A DNA stretch of 47,682 nucleotides, taken from NCBI GenBank assembly GCA_016929795.1, contig JAFGIA010000059.1, positions 1 to 47,682 on the forward strand, given 5' to 3'. The position numbers were made by a program, and so were the translations under genes. The stretch comes from Anaerolineae bacterium (GTDB lineage: Bacteria > Chloroflexota > Anaerolineae > JAAYZQ01). A model generated the notes under the pieces. It did not search any database. It was not told the DNA's origin and was given only the letters and a program-made list of their open reading frames with translations. Shown one piece after another: positions 32,194-38,961 of this stretch; positions within the stretch are counted from its first letter, which is position 1, and each line of letters begins with the position of its first letter.

Positions 32194-33735
32194 ATGAAGC
32201 GAGCGATCATGGGGGGGATGTTGGTGCTGGTGATCGCGGGTGCTGCTGCCGGCGGGTGGTGGTACCTGGATCGACACCCGGAGTGGGTAGCGTGGGCGCA
32301 GGTGCAGGTGGATGCCGCCATCGCCGAACTGGGCTGGGCGCCGGCAAAAGATCGGCCCGGGTTGGCCGCGTCAGGTTTTATTGAGGCCCGCGAGGTGGCG
32401 GTGGTCACCGAGCTTGGCGGGCGGATCGTCGACATTGCGGCCGACGAGGGCGACGAGGTGCGCGCCGGCACCGATCTGGTGCGCCTTGACGATGCGCTTC
32501 TGCGAGCACAGATCCTGTCGGCTGAGGCGGATCTGGCTGCCGCCGAGGCTGCGCTGGCCCAGGTGCGTGCTGGCGTGGGCCAGGAAACCATCGACCACGC
32601 GCGGGCTCAACTGGAGCAGGCGCGCATCGCCCAGGAGGCAGCCAGGGTGGCATGGCAAGATGCAGAGGCGATTGCGGACAACCCCCAGGATCTCGCGCTG
32701 GCGCTGGCCGTGGCGCAGGCGCAGGCGGACGTGCTCCATCTGCAAGAGCGCCAGGCACAGGCGATGGCCGCGTCGGCGCAGGCGGCCGCCGACCTGGCGG
32801 ACGAATCGGTCAGGCTGCTGGAAGAGTTCGAGCCGCGCAGGGAGTGGGTCGAGATTGGCTCCTGGAGCCTGGGAGATCTGCCGGCCTGGCTGCCGATTCC
32901 ATCGGGGCAGGGCGATGGTGAGTACAAGATCGGCGACTATAAGATTGTCATCGCCGATGGACAGATCACTGTGTATACACGCGCCCGGATTGCCGTCCCG
33001 GCCGACATTATGCAGGAAGCGCGTTACCAACAGGCGACGTCGGTGTACCAGGCGTGGACGGCGTGGACCGGAGCGGCGCAGGCAGAGGCCGCTCGCCAGG
33101 GGACCGAGGCCTATGTCACCGCGCTGGCTCGACAGGTAGCCAACCCCTTGACCCTGCGGGCGCAGGCGAACGCCGCGCAGGCACAGTACGAGATTGCCAC
33201 TGCGGCGGTCACCCTGGCGAACGCGCAGGTAGAAGGTCTCGAGATGGGCGCGACGCCCGAGCAGGTGGCCGCCGTCGAGGCGCAGGTCGAGATCGCCCGT
33301 GCGGCCCTGGCAGCGCTCGAGGTGCAGGCCGGCCGGTTCACGCTCGAGGCGCCGATCTCGGGACTGGTGCTCGAGCGCGCCGTGCAGGTGGGTGAGGTGG
33401 CGGTTCCTGGCGCGCCGCTGTTGACGATTGGCGACCTGGACAACCTGGTGCTGACGGTGTACGTGGCAGAAGATGAGCTGGGGCGTGTCTACCCGGGCCA
33501 ACTTGTGTCGGTGACCGTCGACGCCTACCCGGGGCGTGTTTTCCAGGGGACGGTGCGCTATATTGCCAGCGAGGCCGAGTTCACGCCACGCAACATCCAG
33601 ACCCGCGAGGAGCGAGTCAATATGGTGTTCGCCGTCGAGATTGATCTGCCTAACCCGGACCACGCGCTCAAGCCGGGCATGCCGGCTGATGCGGTGCTGC
33701 TGGATGAGGGGATGGAGGACGGTCAAGGGAACTAG
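32194..33735 (+). CDS. HlyD/YbhG-type membrane-fusion protein
   Basis: 513 residues beginning 3 nt after the ATPase stop. A signal anchor (about 3-27) leads to a lipoyl half-motif (VVTELGGRIVDIAADEGDEVRAGTDLVRLD, about 67-98), a long Ala/Gln/Glu coiled-coil region (to about 385) interrupted near residues 215-270 by a Pro/Trp/Tyr-rich section, the second lipoyl half (GLVLERAVQVGEVAVPGAPL) and a barrel domain with VAEDELGRVYPGQLV. In the YbhGFSR system this protein links permease to the outside. It is one of two adjacent copies. Confidence 0.92.
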   Translation: MKRAIMGGMLVLVIAGAAAGGWWYLDRHPEWVAWAQVQVDAAIAELGWAPAKDRPGLAASGFIEAREVAVVTELGGRIVDIAADEGDEVRAGTDLVRLDDALLRAQILSAEADLAAAEAALAQVRAGVGQETIDHARAQLEQARIAQEAARVAWQDAEAIADNPQDLALALAVAQAQADVLHLQERQAQAMAASAQAAADLADESVRLLEEFEPRREWVEIGSWSLGDLPAWLPIPSGQGDGEYKIGDYKIVIADGQITVYTRARIAVPADIMQEARYQQATSVYQAWTAWTGAAQAEAARQGTEAYVTALARQVANPLTLRAQANAAQAQYEIATAAVTLANAQVEGLEMGATPEQVAAVEAQVEIARAALAALEVQAGRFTLEAPISGLVLERAVQVGEVAVPGAPLLTIGDLDNLVLTVYVAEDELGRVYPGQLVSVTVDAYPGRVFQGTVRYIASEAEFTPRNIQTREERVNMVFAVEIDLPNPDHALKPGMPADAVLLDEGMEDGQGN

Positions 33736-33748
33736 ATCGAGGCAACTG

Positions 33749-35083
33749 ATGAAACGGATTGTGATCATACTACTGCTCGTTACTGCCGCCGGCGGACTGG
33801 CTGCCGGGTGGTGGTGGATGCGCACCGAGCCGGAGGCGGTCGTCGAACTCCTGGCGGGCGGCGGCCTGGAGCGCGAGCGCGCCGAGGCGCTCGTCTCGTC
33901 GGTTGCACAGGGCCAGCAGCCGGAGGAGCTAGTTCTCACTGCCTCGGGCAGCATTGAGGGGATCGAGGTGGCGATCGTCTCCGAGTTTGGCGGGCGCGTC
34001 GTCGCACTGCACGCCGACCAGGGCGACGAGGTGGAGGCGGGTGAAGTGCTCATTCAGCTCGACACCAGCTTGCTCCTGGCCCAGGTGGCGCAGGCGCAGG
34101 CCGCGGTCGCGGCGGCCGAGGCGAACCTGGCGAGCGTGAACGCGGGCACGCATCCCGCCGAGATCCTCGCCGCGCAGGCGGCACTGCGCCACGCGGTCGC
34201 CGAGCGCGACGCCGCCGATACGACCCTGGCCGACGCGCGGGCGATCCTGGCCGATCCGCAAGAGATCGAGGCGCGCATCGTAGAGGCACGGGCCGCCGTG
34301 CAGATCGCCGCGGTGCAGATCGAGCAGGCCGAGTCGCAGGTCAAAGCGGCCGAGGTGGAGCGCGATCGCTACCGCGCCCAGGGCTCGATGGAGGAGAAGG
34401 GACTGTACCAGGCCTTCAGCTACCAGGTGGAGGCGGCCAACCTGGCCGTCGAAGCGGCACGGGCGAACCTGGCCGGCGCCGAGCGGACGCTGGCGGCGCT
34501 GGAGGCCGTGCGCGACAATCCCCTCGTCATTGAGAGCCAGGTGCACATGGCGGAGGCGAACGCCGATCTGGCAGCACAGGGCGTGCGTGTGGCCAATGCC
34601 AGGCTGGACGAGCTACAGGCTGGCCCGTCGCCCGAAGAGGTGGCTGTCGCCGAGGCACAGGTGGCAAGGGCGCAGGCGGCCGTTGTGCTGCTCCAAACCC
34701 AGATCGACATGCTCACCCTCAAGTCGCCGATCGACGGGATCGTGACCAGCCGGTCGGTGCACGCGGGTGAGGCGGCGCTCGCGGGTGCGACGTTGATGAC
34801 CGTCGCCGACCTGGACGAGGTCAAGCTGACGATCTATGTGCCGGAGGCCAACCTGGGCCGGGTGTACCTGGGGCAGGAGGTGGCGGTGCAGGTCGATTCC
34901 TACCCGGGCGAGGTGTTTACCGGGACCGTTTCGTACATCGCGCAGCAAGCCGAATTCACACCCAAGAACGTGCAGACAGAGAAGGATCGGGTGAACATGG
35001 TGTTCGCCCTGCGCGTGCGCCTGCCGAACCCGGGGCACCGGTTGAGACCAGGGATGCCGGCCGACGCGGTGATGGGGGAGTAG
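33749..35083 (+). CDS. second HlyD/YbhG-type membrane-fusion protein
   Basis: 444 residues from ATG 33749 (GAGG upstream); the longer reading frame overlaps the previous gene and is not needed. Signal anchor MKRIVIILLLVTAAGGLAAGW, then SEFGGRVVALHADQGDEVEAGEVLIQLD lipoyl half, a coiled coil, the second half (GIVTSRSVHAGEAALAGATLM) and YVPEANLGRVYLGQEVAV barrel. Homologous to the preceding gene through both lipoyl parts and the C-terminal sequence NPGH/NPDH.L.PGMPADAV. Two adaptors may form a hetero-oligomer or be alternative forms. It closes the operon. Confidence 0.92.
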   Translation: MKRIVIILLLVTAAGGLAAGWWWMRTEPEAVVELLAGGGLERERAEALVSSVAQGQQPEELVLTASGSIEGIEVAIVSEFGGRVVALHADQGDEVEAGEVLIQLDTSLLLAQVAQAQAAVAAAEANLASVNAGTHPAEILAAQAALRHAVAERDAADTTLADARAILADPQEIEARIVEARAAVQIAAVQIEQAESQVKAAEVERDRYRAQGSMEEKGLYQAFSYQVEAANLAVEAARANLAGAERTLAALEAVRDNPLVIESQVHMAEANADLAAQGVRVANARLDELQAGPSPEEVAVAEAQVARAQAAVVLLQTQIDMLTLKSPIDGIVTSRSVHAGEAALAGATLMTVADLDEVKLTIYVPEANLGRVYLGQEVAVQVDSYPGEVFTGTVSYIAQQAEFTPKNVQTEKDRVNMVFALRVRLPNPGHRLRPGMPADAVMGE

Positions 35084-35111
35084 AGGGTTGGAGCCGTGGG
35101 GGAGGAGGGTC

Positions 35112-35363
35112 TTATTCGTCTGCTTCGATGTCGTCGGGCAGGTCTTCCTCGTCGAGGAGCTCCCGGGCCTCCTCTTCGTACTCGCGAGGGACGAGGATGT
35201 GGACGGCGCCGAGGCCGTCGTAGGTAATGCCGATGATAGGGCCGACTGCTTCGTACTTGAGCAGCACAGGAATCTCGGCGGCTTCGAGCTTGCTTTTGTA
35301 GATCTGCGCCACGTCCCATCCCTGGATGATCATTACCTCTGCCAGGTCTATCTCTTCACTCAT
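35112..35363 (-). CDS. small DUF2007-like (putative signal-transducing) protein
   Basis: 83 residues from ATG 35363, with GGAGGG just upstream on the minus strand. The stretch VMIIQGWDVAQIYKSKLEAAEIPVLLKYEAVGPIIGITYDGLGAVHILVPREYEEEARELL has the pattern of DUF2007 proteins: 'one-residue-difference' GWD..I.KS.LE..gIPv.l and G.v.l.VP.e..eeA..lL. The C terminus is a Glu/Asp run. Function not known. It points toward the operon ending at 35083, so the two transcripts converge in a 28-nt gap. Confidence 0.78.
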   Translation of the reverse strand: MSEEIDLAEVMIIQGWDVAQIYKSKLEAAEIPVLLKYEAVGPIIGITYDGLGAVHILVPREYEEEARELLDEEDLPDDIEADE

Positions 35364-35414
35364 GACACCCTCCGCTCTGGCGCACCAGGCCGTTCCACGC
35401 ATCTGCTCAATATT

Positions 35415-35457
35415 GGGGGGTGGGGTGTGTGCGGGCACCGCACACACCCCACCCCCC
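35415..35457. repeat. perfect 20-bp GT/AC-rich hairpin
   Basis: A left arm at 35415-35434 and a right arm at 35438-35457 pair perfectly over 20 bp with a 3-nt loop (GCA). Arm composition is G-run then GTGTGTG. It is about 50 nt upstream of the DUF2007-like gene and next to the palindromic element at 35464, in the 230-nt gap between two minus-strand genes. Its function is not evident; it may be a terminator, a repeat insertion or a protection structure. Confidence 0.85.
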
Positions 35458-35463
35458 GATTAG

Positions 35464-35541
35464 TATCATCTCAATAACCTGGGGGATGTAGGGCGGATTA
35501 GCAATCCGCCCTACATCCCACCCCGACTTTTTGAGATGATA
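35464..35541. repeat. dispersed palindromic element, copy A
   Basis: Outer inverted repeat TATCATCTCAA (35464-35474) / TTGAGATGATA (35531-35541) encloses a 17-bp stem (35483-35499 with 35503-35519, loop AGC) built on GGGATGTAGGGCGGATT. The sequence TCAATAACCTGGGGGATGTAG is nearly identical to that of copy B at 46751. Non-coding, upstream of one minus-strand gene and downstream of another. Confidence 0.88.
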
Positions 35542-35591
35542 CCCCGATTATTAAGCAGATACCATCATTCCAAAGAGTTGGTGTGGATTCA

Positions 35592-36083
35592 TTAGAACAA
35601 GAACGACGACACGATCACCATGATCTCGCCGACCGCCTGGCTAACCATCAGGGCCACACCGATCACCACCCCGGCGAGCAAGCCGGCAACACCCAGGTTG
35701 CCATCGGCCAGCTCGGCTACCTCGTCGATGCCGCGTGTCAGGGCGGCAAAGAGGTAGAGGGCGAGGGTGATGGAGAGCAGGGCCAACACGAGCCCCACGG
35801 CGAGCTGCAAGGCCTCGGCCAGCAGGACCCGGACATAGATCTCGCGGCCCACGTCCCACACGATGGTGTTGACCGCCAGTGCCGGCCTCAGGACGATGGC
35901 GACGGCGACCACCAGGGCACCAACGACGAGGCCGACAGCCGCGTTGCCTTCACGAAGGGCTTGCCACTCGTCCAGCCCGCGCGTAAACCATTGGAACAGA
36001 TAAAAAGCCAGATACGCCGCGACGGCGCTCAGGACGACGGCGATGGCCAGTTGTGCCAGACCAAGCAGCAGTGCTCCTGCCAT
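35592..36083 (-). CDS. DUF350-like membrane protein, two repeats
   Basis: 163 residues from ATG 36083, chosen for the strong GAGGAGGGG ribosome binding site; the N-terminal extension to 36128 lacks one. Four to five membrane segments; two internal repeats each carry a helix, then an acidic 'TRGLDEWQALREGNAAVGLVVGA' or 'TRGIDEVAELADGNLGVAGLLAG' loop, the DUF350 signature of G.D....L..GN.AV. Function unknown. The reading frame ends 8 nt after the palindrome/AT-rich region on the downstream side. Confidence 0.85.
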   Translation of the reverse strand: MAGALLLGLAQLAIAVVLSAVAAYLAFYLFQWFTRGLDEWQALREGNAAVGLVVGALVVAVAIVLRPALAVNTIVWDVGREIYVRVLLAEALQLAVGLVLALLSITLALYLFAALTRGIDEVAELADGNLGVAGLLAGVVIGVALMVSQAVGEIMVIVSSFLF

Positions 36084-36182
36084 TTTCCCCTCCTCGATCG
36101 ACAGTGATGCGTGGATGCAGTATACCACAAAGTGGGGCGGGTGGCAATGGTGCGTGGGAGCGTGTTAGCGACACGGCTGTGA

Positions 36183-36200
36183 CATTGTCTCTTGACAATG
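36183..36200. promoter_or_regulatory. CATTGTC/GACAATG operator-like inverted repeat
   Basis: CATTGTC (36183-36189), TCTT, GACAATG (36194-36200): perfect 7-bp inverted repeat, ending 8 nt before the -35 of the promoter at 36209. Position suggests an activator or repressor site. Confidence 0.45.
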
Positions 36201-36208
36201 ACAGGTTC

Positions 36209-36237
36209 TTGACGGCAGCCGTAGCGTGTGATATGCT
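36209..36237 (+). promoter_or_regulatory. promoter of the 14-repeat propeller gene
   Basis: TTGACG (36209-36214), 17 nt, TATGCT (36232-36237). Leader of about 98 nt to ATG 36343, with a GGAGGAGG ribosome binding site near the end. Confidence 0.65.
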
Positions 36238-36342
36238 GACTGCGCTGCTCGTTCTGCACAGGATCCGGACCCGGGACGGGCTCGGGTTCGCCCCGTCAGA
36301 TGAGCCCTGGCACGTCGCTGGCCCGACAGGGAGGAGGGTGTG

Positions 36343-38844
36343 ATGGAAAACCGTGCACGAGTCGTGCCTCTCTTTTTGCTGCTCGTTCTTTTCTCCCTTG
36401 TTGCCGCGCTGCCCGGCCGCGCCGCCACCGACAGCCCCTCGACTCCACCCGGCTGGCTCGTCGAGTGCGTCGACTGCCCCGCCGGGATCGAGCTCCTGGG
36501 CGACCACGCGCTGCGCCTCGACGCGGCGGGCAACCCACACATCGCGTACGGCGGCGAGCACCTCTACTACGCCCATCACGATGGCGCGGAGTGGCATTTT
36601 GAGATCGTGGACCCCACCGACGGCGTGGGGGAAGAGGCCTCGCTGGCGCTCGATGCCGCCGGCGCGCCGCACATCGTCTACGATGCGCCGGGTACGCGCG
36701 AGCTGCGCTACGCCTGGCACGACGGCGCGAGCTGGCACGTCGAGGTGGTAGATGGGGGGATCTGGTTCGGCGGCGGAGGCCTGTCGCTGGCGCTCGACGC
36801 CAACGGCAGCGCGCACGCCAGTTATTACGATTGGTTCCACAGGACGCTGAAACACGCGTGGCGAGAGGGTGCGACGTGGCACGTCGAGGTTGTGGACGGC
36901 ACCGGCGGCGCGATCGGGTCGACCTCGCTGGCGCTCGACGCCGGCGGCGCCCCGCACATCAGCTACGCCCTGGGCGACTATCCCGCGCCGGGGCAGTTCA
37001 GCGTGCGCTATGCACGTTACGACGGCGCGGCGTGGCACCTCGAGACGGTGTATACCGGCCCCAACTGGGGAATGGAGACGTCGTTGGCGCTCGATGGCGC
37101 CGGACTGGCCCACATTCTCCTGACGCAGGAGAAGGATTACGAAGGTGAGGATGGCGCGGTCTATTATGCGCGGCGCGACGGCAGCGCCTGGCAGCTCGAG
37201 ACGGTGGCGACAGGCGACGTGGCGGTGCCGGCGCTGGCGCTCGACGACGCGGGTGAGCCGCACGTCGCCTTCGAACAGGGTTTTTGGGAGCTGAGTGGGC
37301 TGCGCTACGGGTGGCGGGAGGGTGGGGTGTGGCACGTGGACAGCGTGCCTGACCCGGCACGCGTGGGGCGTTCGATCTCGCTGGCCCTCGATCCGGCCGG
37401 CCGGCCGCACCTCGCCTATCTCGACGAGCCGGGCTCGCCGGTGCGCCACGTAAAGCACGCCTGGCACGACGGGGCGCAGTGGCACACCGAGTACGTGGAC
37501 TATGGCGGGTCGCGGGGTGGTGGCCTGTCGCTGGCGGTCGACGGCACCGGCCGGCCGCACATCGCCTACCGGGACAAGTTCCAGCGTTTTTTGATGTACG
37601 CTCGGCTAGAGGGCAGCGAGTGGGCTACGGAGTACGTGGACACGAGCGCACGGGCCGAGGAGCCCTCGATGGCCCTCGACGCGACGGGCGAGCCCCACAT
37701 CGCTTACCACTTTGGCACCGACACGGTGGGCGGCGTGCGGCACGCGTGGCACGGCGCGGCGGGTTGGCAGGTCGAGACGGTAGACGGCGAGGGGTGGGGG
37801 GGGAATGGCCCCTCTCTGGCCTTCGATCCGCTCGGCGACCCGTACATCAGCTATGGCGACGACGGCGGCAAGCTGCGGCTGGCGTGGCACGACGGCAGTG
37901 ACTGGCAGGTCGAGACGGTGTGGGCGGGAGGTGAGGGGGTGGGGGCGACCGAACTGGCCTTCGATCCCGCTGGCCGGCCCCACATCGTGTACGCGACGTC
38001 GCAATATTCTTACACGCTGCGCTATGCGTGGCACGACGGCAGTGCCTGGCAGTTCGAGATCATCCTCCCGGCGGGCCGTCGTTTTGCAGAGGTGCGTGGG
38101 CTGGCCATCGACCCGACCGGCCGGCGCCACCTGCTCTACGGCGAGGAAGGTGTTCCGTGGTACGCGTGGTGTGACGGGGCCGAGTGGAACCGCGAGCAGT
38201 TGGAAGGGTATGCGGCGTCGCTCACCCTCGACGCCGGCAACCGGCCCCACCTGAGCTACACCGACCAGCTCGGCGTGTACCACGCGTGGCACGATGGCGC
38301 CGCGTGGCGCGTGGAGCGCGCCGCATCCACTCCGTTCTTTGGCGAGTCTGCTATTGACGTCGACGAGGCGGGTGTGCCCCACATCGCCTTTAGCTATTAC
38401 ACTCTGCTGGGCGACAGGCTGCTCTACGCGCGGCGAGAGTCACCCCTCTTTTACGTCGCCAAGGACGCGCAGCCGGGCGATGGTGTGGAGAACGGCGAGG
38501 CCATCACCTACACGCTGGCGCTCTACGGTCCCGGCCACGAGGTGGAGCTGTGGGATCCACTGCCGGCAAACGTAGAATATATCTCGGGCACGCTTACGGC
38601 GCCCGCGGAGTACAGCCCCACCGCGCGGGCCGTGCTGTGGCACGGTGTCTTGCCCACCGATACCGCTCAGGTGATCTACTTGGGCGTGACGGCGGTGTTC
38701 AGTGACACGGGGCCGGCGCCGATCGTCAACACGGCGTGGTTGACCGATATGCAGACGGGCGCAGTGAGCACGGCGACGGCGGTGATTAATAGTCACCGGG
38801 TCTATCTGCCGGTGATGGTGCGGAACTATTGGTGTGATTGGTGA
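36343..38844 (+). CDS. large secreted beta-propeller protein with DUF11-like domain and YLP tail
   Basis: 833 residues. Signal peptide (about 8-29, cut after GRAA). Fourteen repeats of about 50 residues follow, each starting LALDAAGxPHIxY and containing LRYAWHDGAxWHVExVD; fourteen suggests two seven-bladed propellers. Repeats vary in length and are diverged, so this is an old expansion. Residues about 700-815 look like a DUF11 (conserved repeat) domain with EAITYTLALYGPGHEVELWDPLPANVEYISGT. The C terminus reads HRVYLPVMVRNYWCDW, the same kind of YLPv/i tail as the PKD protein at 46992. GGAGGAGGG precedes the start. Ligand or target unknown; likely surface-exposed. Confidence 0.88.
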   Translation: MENRARVVPLFLLLVLFSLVAALPGRAATDSPSTPPGWLVECVDCPAGIELLGDHALRLDAAGNPHIAYGGEHLYYAHHDGAEWHFEIVDPTDGVGEEASLALDAAGAPHIVYDAPGTRELRYAWHDGASWHVEVVDGGIWFGGGGLSLALDANGSAHASYYDWFHRTLKHAWREGATWHVEVVDGTGGAIGSTSLALDAGGAPHISYALGDYPAPGQFSVRYARYDGAAWHLETVYTGPNWGMETSLALDGAGLAHILLTQEKDYEGEDGAVYYARRDGSAWQLETVATGDVAVPALALDDAGEPHVAFEQGFWELSGLRYGWREGGVWHVDSVPDPARVGRSISLALDPAGRPHLAYLDEPGSPVRHVKHAWHDGAQWHTEYVDYGGSRGGGLSLAVDGTGRPHIAYRDKFQRFLMYARLEGSEWATEYVDTSARAEEPSMALDATGEPHIAYHFGTDTVGGVRHAWHGAAGWQVETVDGEGWGGNGPSLAFDPLGDPYISYGDDGGKLRLAWHDGSDWQVETVWAGGEGVGATELAFDPAGRPHIVYATSQYSYTLRYAWHDGSAWQFEIILPAGRRFAEVRGLAIDPTGRRHLLYGEEGVPWYAWCDGAEWNREQLEGYAASLTLDAGNRPHLSYTDQLGVYHAWHDGAAWRVERAASTPFFGESAIDVDEAGVPHIAFSYYTLLGDRLLYARRESPLFYVAKDAQPGDGVENGEAITYTLALYGPGHEVELWDPLPANVEYISGTLTAPAEYSPTARAVLWHGVLPTDTAQVIYLGVTAVFSDTGPAPIVNTAWLTDMQTGAVSTATAVINSHRVYLPVMVRNYWCDW

Positions 38845-38846
38845 TC

Positions 38847-38961
38847 TCGGGTGATTCGGATCATCCTTCCAGAGACGGTATGCTTTGCGTCCCTGTTGCC
38901 GGATATGGACAGGGAGACGTCGATACAGTTTCCAGAACTGGGGGGTGGCACGTGATTTCAT
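38847..38961 (-). pseudogene. truncated RelE/ParE-like toxin gene, 5' part
   Basis: On the minus strand ATG 38961 begins MKSRATPQFWKLYRRLPVHI...ARKAYRLWKDDPNHP, about 38 residues in the style of the N terminus of RelE/ParE-like toxin proteins (RA-T-P-x-FW-x-x-Y-x-x-LP...A-x-K-A-Y-x-LW...DP-x-HP). Beyond residue 38 the frame has no family-like sequence and runs antisense through the propeller gene. The start overlaps the DNA-ligase stop (ATGA), so it was once an operon partner. I infer a 3'-truncated gene, with a matching antitoxin not seen. Confidence 0.6.

Noticed and set aside
35950..37560. 536-residue minus-strand frame opposite the propeller
   Set aside because: Its repeats mirror the propeller's DNA repeats; no independent support.
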